Notes under the pieces: generated by a model | Told to the model about the DNA's origin: nothing | The model's input: only the letters and a program-made list of their open reading frames with translations | Databases searched by the model: none | Assembly (NCBI GenBank): GCA_030248135.1 | Contig: JASANC010002136.1 | Coordinates: 30,734 to 94,733, forward strand | DNA from: Theristus sp. LFF4_11 | Taxonomy: Eukaryota > Nematoda > Chromadorea > Monhysterida > Xyalidae | Direction of reading: 5' to 3' | DNA length: 64,000 nt | Translations under genes and position numbers: made by a program | Part shown: one piece after another, positions 24,201 through 43,585 of the stretch | Numbering within the stretch: the first letter of the stretch is position 1 | Layout of the letters: each line of letters opens with the position of its first letter

Positions 24201-26361
24201 CGCTGGTGCAGTACCACGACCTGCAGCTGCCGTCCTACCAGTCCTACTACCAAGAGTACGCAGACACGGCCTTCGTCGACCCGGAGTCGATCGCGCGATC
24301 CTTGCTGTTCTATGCCGGTTCAGTGGTTTTGCTCTGATGGCATCATGATGATTTCGCAAATTTTGTCGTTTTCGCTTCACGCTGTGTGGAACACAGGATG
24401 GATTTCCTTTAAGCGGCATTCATGCATGACGCAGTATTTAGTGACGTGTAGCTGTGTTAAACAGCAAACGCTACGCACTCACTATGTACTGCTTCATGAA
24501 TGAATGACACGGCATTGACTATTGACTTGTTGCCTTGGCAGTAATAATAGTGTAAAGCCTGTATTTGGTGCGGTGACTGCGCACCGCAACGTGACATCCG
24601 ATTAAACCAGGAATGCATTTTTTCTTTCATCTCTGTCGAAAACTACTTTTTTCCATCAGCGCATTCACGGGCTCGCTGGTGTCGCATTGCTGCTGGACAT
24701 GAACGTGTTGCCCATTTACCATGTGTCAAATTCGTTTCAATAAAATTAATTCCAATTCCAACTGATGTGCGCGCAGGTCTGGACGCGACTCACGAGCGTG
24801 TGTCTGCGATCGTCACGAATCGGCACACCGGTCGGGCGACGCTGAGCGTTCTCTCGGATCGGCTCGCCCACGAGCGACTGCCGTTCGAGTTTCGCGCGAG
24901 CACGCCCGTCTACGGAGGACCGCAGTGGCCGAGCGACGTGCACCAGACGGTGACGGCTTGTTTGTGCTGTTTGCCTCCTCCCGTCTCATTGTCTTGTCTG
25001 CTTGTACAGTCCGGGTTTGGTTGGTTTTTGAAATCAAGCAACTCCAATGGCCTCTTGTGTGGCCTGCTGTGGGTGCCAGCGCGTTTTAAAAAAACTCGTC
25101 TCTTGTCTTGTCCGTTCGGAGGATCGAGCCCCGCGGACGGGTGCGTATGGGCATTTAATGGAAGTCAATTACTCGGCGGGCGCCCGCCCCACTTGACTGC
25201 GTTTGCTAGACGCTTTTCTGGGTCAGCCTTGGCGTAAAAAAACGAGCAAAATTACTGCTCGTTCAATGGTTTCCATTTGTGGCCGAAATGTGTCTTCTTG
25301 CGTGCAACTCCGTTCTTGCTGTTTTCGCGAGATCAAACGACAAGTAAACATGTGCAATACCAGCAAACAAGCATCATGAGATCAGTGTTTCCTGTCGCTC
25401 TCCGTGCAGGTGTTTGCCGACCTGCGTTCGTTCTTGATGAACCCGGAGATCTCGCCTCTGATGGCGGACGATCTGCACGAGCTGCCGCCTGCCATGGTCA
25501 CCACGTGCGAGATCGATGTGCTCCGCGACGAGGGTCAGTCTCTCCTTGTTGTTTGTTTGTTTGTTTTGCGGCTGGCGAGTGTTGTTGCAACTCATCATCA
25601 TCTGGGCGATGGCGCCGACAGCTGCACGGCAGTCATACGGCTGCTTTTCCTGCGAGCGACAAATGGTACGCGTTTAGCGCCGCTCTGACGCGGATACCAG
25701 GGACTCGACCACCTGCCGCGAAACCAAGGAGCTCAGGTGGCGTTGCGCGCACGCACCAAGGAAACCAAGAGTGCCGTCAGCCTGTCGCTGTGTATGTTAG
25801 CGGCGGTGGTGTGTGCTGCCTTGTGATTGTCATACACACGCGGGCCTGATCAGTCATCGTCGTTACGTTAGCCAACTCGATGATTGACTTTCCTTTGACT
25901 AAATCGCTTCATTCGGCCATTTCCGGGCGAAATCGGTTTTTTCATGAGGTCAAATCAAACATGTTCTTTCTGACTCAAGCCATGCGGTGTGGGCGTGCGA
26001 CAGACGTGCACCACCCGCACGCACGGTCGCATCGCACGGCTTCCATGTTCCCACAACACCAATCAGCCGAATTGGAAATCCATGAAAATTCTCTCTGCCT
26101 TTCGGCCTGGCCAACATCCGAATGCATGGTGATCGAACTGCCAAGAGTTTCGAAGCAATTTCGAAAACGCAGACCGCAAAAGCACCCGGTCCTGCAGGCT
26201 ACCTGTACGCGGAGCACCTGCGTCGTTTCGACGTCGACGTGCACCACGTGCATTACGAGCGCGGCTTCCACGCGATGCTGAACCTGCACAACGAGCTGCA
26301 GGCGGCGCAGCAGATGCTCGCGGACGTCGTCGACTTCGTGCACCGCATTGTGCACGCTTAA
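21280..26361 (+). CDS. Membrane-anchored serine hydrolase, arylacetamide deacetylase/NCEH1-like
   Basis: Alpha/beta-hydrolase of the hormone-sensitive-lipase family, expected to hydrolyse acyl esters at a membrane, probably the ER as in AADAC/NCEH1. Exons: 21280-21627, 22539-22694, 23025-23121, 23450-23513, 23767-23971, 24182-24317, 24777-24949, 25410-25533, 26198-26361; 488 codons, all GT-AG. An Arg-rich N-terminus precedes one anchor helix (about 70-88, [19 protein letters not shown]). Oxyanion motif HGGGF is at 191-195, nucleophile Ser266 in GDSAGG, Asp429 in [10 protein letters not shown] and His459 in ERGFHAM. The 30-residue Asp-His spacing equals that of AADAC, and [15 protein letters not shown] is typical. 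It is about 90 residues longer than human AADAC, mostly at the N-terminus. Four introns carry the SINE-like family. The substrate cannot be predicted. Confidence 0.94.
21719..22215. mobile_element. GATA-rich non-autonomous element with G-run termini (family E, copy 1)
   Basis: It lies in hydrolase intron 1. Termini CATAGTTGTTCCAGAGCC and CTAGAACAACTATG are inverted. Four blocks of 7-12 G are each followed or preceded by GATAGATAGCTGG-like sequence. The centre is A/T-rich with no coding sense. A second copy, inverted and interrupted, is at 47522-48749. Confidence 0.85.
22829..23010 (+). mobile_element. tRNA-derived SINE-like element, copy 1 (hydrolase intron 2)
   Basis: A-box-like GTGGCCTGGGTGGTAGCGC and B-box-like GGGATCGAGCCCC are spaced as in a tRNA head, followed by a shared tail (GGCACTTAATGAC, GGGCGCCCCACT, GCTGAAAACATCGC). 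Same orientation as the gene; the tail ends close to the acceptor of exon 3. Confidence 0.75.
23245..23440 (+). mobile_element. tRNA-derived SINE-like element, copy 2 (hydrolase intron 3)
   Basis: CTTGTCTGTACGCTCGG, GATCGAGACCCGCCG, GGGCACTTAATGACAG and GGCTGAAAAAACATCTCC match copy 1 in order. The A box is degraded. The tail runs to within about 10 bases of the exon 4 acceptor. Confidence 0.7.
24000..24105 (+). mobile_element. tRNA-derived SINE-like element, copy 3 (hydrolase intron 5)
   Basis: CGTGGCCTCCAGTGGTAGC and GCGTTGGACTCTTGTCTGTG precede GGCGATCGAGCCCCGCCGAG and TGTATGGGCACTTG. This copy keeps the clearest tRNA-like head; the tail is truncated. Confidence 0.75.
24411..24510. mobile_element. 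Hairpin MITE (family B) in hydrolase intron 6
   Basis: AAGCGGCATTCATGCATGAC with CAGTATTTAGTGACGTGTAG at the left, mirrored by CACTATGTACTGCTTCATGA at the right. Confidence 0.75.
25052..25240 (+). mobile_element. tRNA-derived SINE-like element, copy 4 (hydrolase intron 7)
   Basis: TGTGTGGCCTGCTGTGGGTG precedes GGAGGATCGAGCCCCGCG, TATGGGCATTTAATGGAAG and CGGGCGCCCGCCCCACTTGA. Sense orientation. Confidence 0.65.
25564..25736 (+). repeat. Dispersed repeat H, copy 2, in hydrolase intron 8
   Basis: Same ordered blocks as 7487-7690 (TTTTGCGGCTGGCGAGTG through GGAGCTCAG), same strand, about 30 bases after the exon 8 donor. Confidence 0.8.
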
Positions 26362-27490
26362 TTCAGACTCGCTGTGGCGGTGCTGTCGTTCATCACGCGC
26401 TTTTCGGCTGCGTTTTTTTTTGTTGCGTATGTATTGTTAACTTTGTGTTTTTGTTTCTGTTGTTTTTTTTGCGTGACCACCGGCCGTGTTTCGCTGTTCG
26501 TGACTCGTTTTCGCTTTTTCGGCGTTTTTTCTTTATCATTCGTGATGCCGTGCAGTGTGGAACCACTTTCAGTTTCTTTGGTTTTCATGTTATTCGCAAT
26601 GACCTTTTCTGTTATTTCAATTCGTGACCTTTTATTTTTTTATGATTTTGTTACAGTTCGCTAGCTTTTCTATCACAGAGTTTATATTTTGAGAGGAATA
26701 TTTCCATGGATTTTTTTAAACGTGTTGTTTAGCTTCAAGAAATTCAGATTTTCCGGTCGCTTTATGCTTTGCACTTTTTTCTCTCGCACTGATGCACGGT
26801 GTTTTTGACGCATTGTTTTGTTCCCGTTTTCTGAAACAACATTTCTGTTGCACCTTGCACATATTCCCGTTGTTCAACTGTTGTTTTTTGTGATATTTTC
26901 ATCAACTTTTGATTTTGTTTTCTTCCGCACTCTGAGCACAAAATGCACTACGGTAGCACTTCATCTGTAAATAATAAAAAGTCATCTTTTGAGATTTATT
27001 TGTAGATTTTAGCTTGTTTGCCAATTTGTTTTCTGTTTTTTTTGCCCGACACTGCATCGCGTTGATCGTGTTATTTGTTGTATCTTCTTTTATCTTTATT
27101 GTTTTTGTAAGCATTTTTTATGACTCTGCATGTGATGTGAAAAGTACACAAATGAATATGGGCTGAATTCATATTTACACTGTTATCGACCGTTGTTGTT
27201 TGTTGTGGGCGATTTTATGATTCGGGCAATAAAAGTACAGAAACCGAAGCAAGCTGGCGTTTTCACTTGTTACACTGTTGCCACAATTTTTGGCGCGAGC
27301 TGGTTTTGATCAAACCAAACTTTTGAGAGCAAAAATTGAAATGAAAAATGTTTGAACCAGTGGATTTGACAGGTGTTCCAGTTTTCGTTTTCAATTTCAA
27401 TTCAATGCTATTTTATTTTTCATTTTATTTCGACTACAGTATATTCAGTATTCTTGTCTGAGGGCGGTGTGCCTCTTCAATGCAACAAAC
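26362..27490. other. Hydrolase 3' UTR and intergenic region
   Basis: T-rich, no coding exon found. The AATAAA at 27228 is a candidate transcript end about 870 bases after the stop codon. Confidence 0.55.
27228..27233 (+). terminator. Candidate polyadenylation signal for the hydrolase gene
   Basis: AATAAA in the context GGGCAATAAAAGTACAG. Confidence 0.5.
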
Positions 27491-27547
27491 ATGCGCACAG
27501 CCACACGTGTCTTGCAAGAAAGCGCGCCATCTTTAGACAAGGAGCTA

Positions 27548-27690
27548 CAGTCGAACTCATAGGCAATCAGCTGATTGGTTGATGACCACGTGATGCGTGC
27601 ATTGCTGTAGGGGCGGAGTCTGTTTTGCACAGAAAGCATGCATTGCGTGGTCACCAACCAATCCGCTGGTTGCCTGTATTCCAGAGTCTA
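27548..27690. mobile_element. MITE family A overlapping the 5' end of the dioxygenase gene
   Basis: CAGTCGAACTC and GGCAATCAGCTGATTGG at the left, CCAACCAATCCGCTGGTTGCC at the right. The right terminus is altered to TGTATTCCAGAGTC, which provides the acceptor-like ATTCCAG just before the first recognisable coding exon. Confidence 0.8.
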
Positions 27691-30161
27691 CCTTCAAGTT
27701 TGTTGATAACGATGACGTCTCGGAACCGTTGCCAAGCGCGCAGTTGGTGGACTCGTTTCGTCGAGATGGTTTCGTGATCATCAGGTAAAGGCACTTTCGC
27801 ATGACATGTAGTGGAAACGCAGACGTGTTCGGGTGTTTCGTTGTTTGTGCCGAACCGATCCATCATGAAAATGGGTGCCGTCTTCTCAGGCCAGCGCCAG
27901 CACCGCGATTTTTGCCCGTGATCAATCAGTGAAAACTTTGCGCGCTTGCTGGTGTATTGTTTCGTAAACAGCCAATCAGCGCAAACCTGATTCAAAAATT
28001 CTCTTGTAGAAACTATATCAAACAAACTGGCTGCATGTGATGAATCAAAAGTTTTTTTTTCAAAAAAACGGTTGAAATTTGCACGTGTTTTGCAACCATT
28101 ACCTAGAAATCTGTTCTCCGCCGCTGAGTTGGCGAAAATCACGGCGGGTCTGGAGGACTGTCGCGGTTTCTGGGACGCCTCGTGGGTGCTCAAGGACACC
28201 GGCGGACTGACGTACTCGCAGAGCGGCTGGAACGACCCGGGACGGGACGTGCTCGGACGGGTCGCGGGCAATGCGAAGACCGTCGGTATTGCGGAACAGG
28301 TTGGCAGAACGCGGTGCCGGTTGTTGTGGCTGTATAATGCACTTACCAATCATAATCGCTACTGAACCGAATAAACGTTAAGAAAGGGTAAATGGCTCAT
28401 GTGGCATTAATTATTTCAGAGTTAGGGGAGTGGGGCGATAGCGACAAATTTTCCAGTCACTTGAGTCTTCTGTCAGTGTTATTCTTCTGTTTCAGCAGAC
28501 TGGCCGGTTTCGGACCACCGCTTGATGCGACCAATGAATTGTTAGCGTGTTATCTGAATTCATTGTAAACTCTGTAAACATTTCTCAGTTACTCGGTGAG
28601 GGTGAACTGTACCTCTACAACGGCAAAGTGATCATGAAACAGGCACACACTGGCGGAATGGTGCATTGGCATCAAGACTATGGGTGAGATATGAGAGAAA
28701 AAGGTTTTGTAGTTGTTCTTATAAACAAGCTGTTTGAAAAAGAAGGTTTGCAAAAAGTTCACGCTTGCAAAAAAGTTTTTCTTGGGTTGCATTCTTTTGT
28801 TTTTCATGTGGCACCACTTGATTGTCGTTTTTGTGTTATTTTTTCTTCAGTTACTGGTACAACAACTTGGCCCCGTTTCCGTATTTCGTCACTTGTGTTG
28901 TTGCGTTGACGCAAAGCGACAGACACAATGGCGGCTTGAGGGTATATTACCTTTTGGTTGTTAAAGTTGAACGGTTTAAAATTAGCGCACGCTGATTGGT
29001 TGAAGCATCAGCATCTTGAAGCGCTGAAGCCATTTGTGTGCACTGATTGGTCGGATCAGCAGCCACTGCAACCAATCAGCGATCAGCGCGTGTCGCACAC
29101 TCATGTTTTTTTTACAGCTGCTCAGTGGCAGCCATCGTGCGGGACGACTGGAGCACGTGATACGCGCTGGGCAGACAATCGCAGACCCGGAACGAGTCGA
29201 ACTGCTGCGAGAGGTCTCGGCAGTTTTGTTAAAGTTTTGGAAAAAACTTTTTAACAAAAATTTTTTACGTTTTTAATTTAATTGTATTGTATTTGCAGCC
29301 CCCACCGGTTCCAGAGACCCGAAGGTACCAAACTCCGATAGTTTTGGCTCTGTGTGTGTGTGTGGGGGGGGGGGGGGGGTTGAGTGAAGGGACGCTGAGC
29401 GTTCCGTACTAATGTGGAGCAATGTCCTTGCGACGAGGGGGGCAGGCTTTAAGCCTCGCCCAGCTCTGGGGGCACCAGTGATAGAAGCCCTATTTCGATT
29501 TCGGCGGCTTTCGGCCGCTACATTCCGATATATGGCAGCGAATCCGAAAGTCTCCTCTGTTTGCGAACATTTTCAACAGCGGGACAAAAAGTATGGTTTT
29601 CAGAAACTGACGACGGTGTGCGCCGATCTGGCGCCGGGCGATTGCCTGATGTTTCACGTGAACATGCTGCACGAGAGCAGTCCGAACGACTCGCCGAACA
29701 AACGCTGGCACTTGATCTTCAGGCAAGCGCTTGGTTGCTTTGTTTTGTGTTTGTTTCACGATGTTTTGTTCGCAGTTTTTTGAAACAGTTTTTCACAGAC
29801 ATTACTGTGGGGGCGGAGTTTGGTTTGCATGCATCACGTTATCACCAACCAATCAGCTGATTCCCTATAATTTAGAGTTCGACTGTAATATTATTGTGTT
29901 CGTGCAACCGCGATATCGTTCGTTCTTCGTTTCGCGAGCTCTATGTTCTGTGCGCGAACAATTGACAGATTCAAACAAGCATACTTCAGCTACAACGCCC
30001 GCTGCAACAGTCCCCCGCGGCGACATTACAACGCGTGCTATGGGGAGTACCAGCTGCACAGATTCGACGCGCACGCAGTGAAACAGTGCACTGACTGGAC
30101 GGTGCACCCGCGGCAGTACGTCGACCCGAACGCAAACCCGAATTTGAACTTGAATGCTTGA
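27685..30161 (+). CDS. Phytanoyl-CoA dioxygenase (PHYH) family Fe(II)/2-oxoglutarate oxygenase, 5' end uncertain
   Basis: Non-haem iron oxygenase of the PHYH fold; substrate unknown. Exons: about 27685-27784, 28107-28299, 28589-28683, 28851-28941, 29118-29213, 29580-29722, 29990-30161, giving about 296 residues. The fold starts at LVDSFRRDGFVIIRN. Iron ligands are HxD in HWHQDYG and the distal His in FHVNMLHESS; an Arg 11 residues after that His fits the 2-oxoglutarate-binding Arg of PHYH. LHESSPNDSPNKRWHLIFSYNARCN is split by the last intron, which must use a GC donor (CAG|GCAAGC). The C-terminus is Cys/His-containing with a PNANPNLNLNA tail. The first exon is not settled: ATG 27491 upstream of the MITE opens a 23-codon frame, and splicing at CAC|GTGTCT would join in phase, but nothing confirms it. 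Confidence 0.85.
28985..29094. repeat. CCAATCAGC-type inverted repeat in dioxygenase intron 5
   Basis: GCGCACGCTGATTGGTTGAA and GCAACCAATCAGCGATCAGC form an imperfect hairpin with an internal CTGATTGGTCGGATCAGC. Probably another member of the broad CCAATCAG MITE group. Confidence 0.5.
29801..29887. mobile_element. 5'-truncated MITE family A copy in the last dioxygenase intron
   Basis: ACCAACCAATCAGCTGATTC, then TAGAGTTCGACTGTA. The left end is missing. It is followed at about 29900-29989 by sequence resembling family C (ACAGATTCAAACAAGCATAC) that ends at the exon 8 acceptor. Confidence 0.65.
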
Positions 30162-30519
30162 GAACGCTTTGGAGTTGTTGTTTTTTTGGTGTGACATTTT
30201 CGATTTATGTTTTTATGACGCGTGATCACATCCTTGTGTTGATATTCACTGTTTCGGTTGTACGAGCGTAGTTGGATATGACTTTGGCTTCTTCCTTGAG
30301 TTTGTTTGTGATTTCAATGCTCTGGATGTTGCCACGGTGTGACTGTGTGCGTGGATGTAGCATGCAGTTCTGTCAAACAGTGTGTTCCGCGTTACCTTAT
30401 TTTGGTATTAAAATGACTGGCGAACTTGTCGGTAACAGTATTCCACGAGAGAGGAAGCTTGTTAGCCAATATTCGGTTTGGCAGCTGATTTACGTCGGCT
30501 GTATACTGACAGATTTCTA
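30162..30519. other. Downstream region of the dioxygenase gene
   Basis: No coding exon and no canonical AATAAA before the mariner-like element. The first AATAAA downstream (in TGAAATAAAGAGG) lies inside the element at about 30722. Confidence 0.4.
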
Positions 30520-31615
30520 CAGGGTGGGCCAAAAAAAAGGTTCCAATTCTAAAATGCTCTCACTGGCGTGTGCGGAGGTGTTTAGAGCTGAAAATTGGAA
30601 CACTATTAGAAAACATTTGGAGGTTTTTCTGACCAAATTTTTGTTACGGTATGGGTATGTTCCCCTATCACTCAAAACATCAGAATATCTGAAAAACATG
30701 AAAAACAGACAAATGTGGTGAAATAAAGAGGGTTGATTTAGCTGAAACAAGAACCTCATGGCTTAAAATTTGGAACACTGTTAGAACACTTTGACAATTT
30801 TTTGTGATCAAATTTTTTTTGGTTTACACGTTTCTGTTCATTTTTTACAGTGCAATTTTTAAAAAATAGCGATTTTTGACGAAAAACAACGTTCATTCAT
30901 AATCTCATTGTTTATCATTGCTCATAAACGGACTTCCGAACTGATGTATCGCCATGCGGGGTAAAATTGAATTTTGTACAAATTGCCGAACCACTATGGA
31001 AAAGTTATTCGCATGTTCCGACCAATTGGCAGACCAGACTCGCTTCTCTGCCGTCCACTTAACCATGATGGCAGCAACGACTGAAAATCGAATTGCATCT
31101 TTCACTGCAGAAAATAACCAGTCTGCTATGGTGAAAAATATTGTATCAGAGTGGCAAATTGTGTGAATTAAAAAAAGAAAAAACAGTTTGCATCTGGAAA
31201 GATAAATTCGCATCTGTTCTGGGCAGAACCGCTCACGCACGCTCAGACTCGAAGTGAAACTTCAGGTTGATCAATGACTGTTCAAATGCAATTCAGCATT
31301 CGGCATTTCCAAGCTACTGTATTGTTTTTTTTCATCTTTTTTTGAGTAGTGAACACTCAGGTTGTCACCAACGTTCATCATTTAGTCTCTGTTACAGCTA
31401 AATTAACCCTCTGCATTTCACCACATTTGTCGATTTTTTCATGTTTTTCAGATATTCTGCTGTAGTGAGTGATAGGGGCAACATACCGTGAAAAAAAAAT
31501 TGGTCAGAAAAACCTCCAAATGTTTTCTAACAGTGTTCCAATTTTCAGCTCTAAACACCTCAGCACACGCCAGTGAGAGCATTTTAGAATTGGAACCTTT
31601 TTTTGGCCCACCCTG
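30520..31615. mobile_element. Non-autonomous Tc1/mariner-like element, copy 1
   Basis: It is flanked by TA dinucleotides. Terminal inverted repeats over 100 bases long begin CAGGGTGGGCCAAAA and continue GGTTCCAATTCTAAAATGCT. The length is 1096 bases. No frame encodes a transposase; the longest internal frame, 30954-31166, is unrecognised. Nearly the same sequence recurs at 42333-43427 (1095 bases). Confidence 0.85.
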
Positions 31616-31834
31616 TAGATCAACTGGCGTGTGTTTAGCTTTTCTGTACTGGCACAGTGGAAGACCACAAACAAGCAAAACACGCCGGAATTCAGATTTC
31701 CGCGCAAAGTAATACTCTTTCCTTCTGAATTTTTCTGCGGAGTCAAAAATAACTTCCAATTCCACGCTCAGCTTTCAGTACTCTGTTATCCCAAAAAACT
31801 GTCAAAAACAAAACTTTCACATTCCGTAAAAATC

Positions 31835-32277
31835 ATGAATCTATTACCAACGGACATGCTGTCCATCAGCGGCGAAAAAGAGCGAACATCGATCACGACA
31901 TCGATGGGCGAGGAAATCGGCGAGATACTGAAATTTGTCCAGTGAGTTTTTGAATTTTTTCCGATGTTTTAGTTGAAGTACATAATTTACGTACGGCAGC
32001 AATTTTTTTGCCCAACTGTCACATCAACCATAGTCGCATTATAAAATACTCGCTAAATCCAGCATAGTAAATGTGAATGTGCAACAGACGACGTTTTCGG
32101 ACGAAAAACGATTTATTACGTGCTCGTTTCAAAGTCATTTTTTACGCAAAACTTGTCTGGAACACCGGAACACGAGGTCTCTGGACTATAAGTACGTGTG
32201 GCCTCGCCTGTGTGCTATGAAATTTGAATTACAGGGCAACCGAAAATTATTATCTTCGGTTGAAAACTATAGTTTAA
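31835..32277 (+). CDS. Small hypothetical gene candidate
   Basis: Three segments join in phase with GT-AG borders: 31835-31941, 32063-32191 and 32235-32277, encoding 92 residues that start MNLLPTDMLSIS. The middle has ITCSFQSHFLRKTCLEHRN, a Cys-rich stretch with some coding look. Without the last splice the frame also stays open to 32309. I do not recognise a family. AT-rich composition and the lack of homology keep this tentative. Open frames at 32411-32725 and 33337-33510 could be further exons or noise. Confidence 0.25.
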
Positions 32278-33702
32278 AGAAAAGAAAACACAGCTGGGAA
32301 ACACATTGAAACAACCCCACTGACCGCCGCCGAAAAGTCTCCGTGTAACAATTTTAAAGGAACATATTCCACATTATCTACACATTGTTCCATTTACCCA
32401 CCCAAACGTCATGTCACCGTATAAACCCATACCCACCCAAACGTATAAAAACACAGACACTTCACAAAAATCAACGGTTACACTTTTTGACAGTCCAACG
32501 TTTCGGAGTTGCGCAACACCGCTGCCTTGTTTAAACAGTGGTGTATGGAATAGAGTCATTTTCAAAGTTGGGATTCCGTTCAAATTGGAACAGCGGACAG
32601 AATTGGCGTGGCTTGTCTGCTTGTCATTTGAACGACGCAAAAATGTGGTATTACGTTTAGTTCCGGGCCGCATTTTCACACTATTATGCGAGAACACATT
32701 CGTGTTCGCTTCAAAATTTTTCTGAGGCTCAGTAAAATATGCTACTCTTTAGTTGTTATGATCTGAAAATCACTTTCGTCGGTGACCGTTTTGACGTTTT
32801 AAATTGCTAACCATTATTTCTCAGTGTCATGCAACATGCTAAAGTCATTGTTGACCTATAAATTTTATTTTATGGAGTTTTCGTTGGTATTTCTTCTATA
32901 TTTTTCACTGTGTTTATACAGTTTGAAAGCTGAACATTTCACCGTTTCAAGAATATATGGTGTGGTATGTTTTTTGTCCTTAAATTTGAAAGTTTAAAAA
33001 TCTGGGTTCCTGGGAATTTTACGTCCCAATGAACATTTTGAACAGTTGTTGTGTTGTTGTTGCAATTTCCGCGGGCGAGACTCAATTTGAAACGCTATAA
33101 AGTGTTGATTAATTTGCGCTTCACCATATCCACTTACAAGAACTCTCATAGGCTTCCATAGTCAGTGAACACGACGCGGGTGGGTGGGGCGCGAAAAAAG
33201 CGTTTCACGTTACTTATTTTTCACCAAGATAAATTGGACGCATTTACGAAAAATATCGCGGAGAAATCCGTACACACCGCTTTTCCAACGACGACAAGAC
33301 ACACGAAGAGGAGATTCTAGAAAATTTTCACAGCGAACCGGCTGCAAAAAGGCACCGAAAATGAACAAGCAAAAGTGTCGTCGCGCGTATTTTTGCGCAG
33401 CGAGAGCAAAAAAGTATTGGAACAAGTGCGCGAAACGTGTCGCCGTGAAAAACGTAACACCAAGACCGACATGTTGGACATGTGTGCCGTTGTTCTCCTG
33501 CACTCTCAATAATGCAATGGCATGGCTTGTTATTGGGCGGCGTATAAAGCCAAAACGGCGACACCCATTTATCAACGGTCGGTGATCAGCGTGCGACTTG
33601 ATACACAACTTTACATCATTGTAGCATTACGTTCGTGTGGACGACACACACAACAACGCACACAACATTACACACAAACATATACGCGAACGAGACATAA
33701 TA

Positions 33703-42069
<8,367 letters not shown>

Positions 42070-42271
42070 AATATTTCCCTTCGATTTGTTGCCATAATCC
42101 ACGCTATTTGTTTGTTTAACAAGTTCTTTTACTGTTTTTTATTTTTCGATATAATGGATACACTTATTGATTTATGCCTCAAAGCTTATCTCATTGTTTT
42201 TGCTTTTATCTTAATTTAGCAATTCTCAAGACGACAAACACGGCTTTTTGTTTTTCCTGCCCGCCATGTCT

Positions 42272-42277
42272 AATAAA
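42272..42277 (+). terminator. Candidate polyadenylation signal for TMC
   Basis: AATAAA about 200 bases after the stop at 42069 and just before the mariner-like copy at 42333. Confidence 0.55.
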
Positions 42278-42332
42278 CACATTTTGTTGCTAATGCTTAT
42301 TCAGAATTAGAATGATAAAGTGTAGTAATGTA

Positions 42333-43427
42333 CAGGGTGGGCCAAAAAAAGGTTCCAATTCTAAAATGCTCTCACTGGCGTGTGCTGAGGTGTTTAGAGC
42401 TGAAAATTGGAACACTATTAGAAAACATTTGGAGGTTTTTCTGACCAAGATTTTGTTACGGTATGTTGCCCCTATCACTCAAAACAGCAGAATATCTGAA
42501 AAACATGAAAAATCGACAAATGTGGTGAAACACAGAGGGTTGATTTAGCTGTAACAAGAACCTCATGGCTTAAAATTTGGAACACTGTTAGAACACTTTG
42601 AGAGTTTTTTGTGATGAAATTTTTTTTTGGTTTAGACTTCTCTGTTCATTTTTTACAGTGCAATTTTCAAAAAATAGCGATTTTTGACGAAAAAACAACA
42701 ATCATCCATAATCTCACTGTTTATCATTGCTCAAAAACGGACTTCCGAACTGATGTATCGCCATGCGGAGTAAAATTGAATTTTGTAAAATTGCCGAACC
42801 ACTATTAAAAAGTTATTCGCATGTTTGCACCAATTGGCAGATCAGACTCGCTTCTCTGCCGTCCACTTAACCATGATGGCAGCAACGACTGAAAATGGAA
42901 TTGCATCTTTCACTGCAGAAAATAACCAGTGCTATGGTAAAAAATTTTGTATCAGAGTGGCAAATTGTGTAAATTAAAAAAAGAAAAAACAGTTTGCATC
43001 TGGAAAGATAAATTCGCATCTGTTCTGGGCAGACCCGCTCACGCACGCTCAGACTCGAAGTGAAACATCAGGTTGATCAAAGACGGTTCAAATGCAATTC
43101 AGCATTCGGCATTTACAAGCTACAGTATGTGCGTATTGTTTATGTCATCTTTTTTTGTATTGTGAACACTCGGAATGTTACCAACGTTCATCATTTGGTC
43201 TTAGTTACAGCTAAATTAACCCTCTGCATTTCACCACATTTGTCGATTTTTCATGTTTTTCAGATATTCTGCTGTAGTGAGTGATAGGGGCAACATACCG
43301 TGAAAAAAAATTAGGTCAGAAAAACCTCCAAATGTTTTTTAACAGTGTTTCAATTTTCAGCTCGAAACACCTCAGCACACGCCAGTGAGAGCATTTTAGA
43401 ATTGGAACCTTTTTTTGGCCCACCCTG
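42333..43427. mobile_element. Non-autonomous Tc1/mariner-like element, copy 2
   Basis: TA-flanked, 1095 bases, same termini and internal sequence as 30520-31615, in the same orientation, with a few point differences and small indels. No transposase frame. Confidence 0.85.
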
Positions 43428-43585
43428 TACACAAACTGCTAATTTAACCGCTGCATTGTGCATTTTTCCTTCAGCATGTTACCAGTCTTTCGACAAATTT
43501 TGACAACTAAAACAGGTGAGTTAAATTTAAAAAATCATCTTCTTGTCGTTTTTATTGATGAAAGCTGACAACGAACGATTTGCAG

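Noticed and set aside
23426..24253. Long minus-strand open frame (275 codons)
   Set aside because: It spans exons 4 and 5 and introns of the hydrolase gene; it is antisense to catalytic exons and has no motif.
27597..27684. Coding N-terminus for the dioxygenase read from inside the MITE
   Set aside because: The open frame begins at GTG, is wholly MITE-derived and other family copies show it is not conserved as protein.
33184..33608. Overlapping open frames on both strands upstream of TMC
   Set aside because: No ATG-led frame with splice partners. A 33337-33510 frame (ending in MLDMCAVVLLHSQ) looks mildly coding but cannot be linked.
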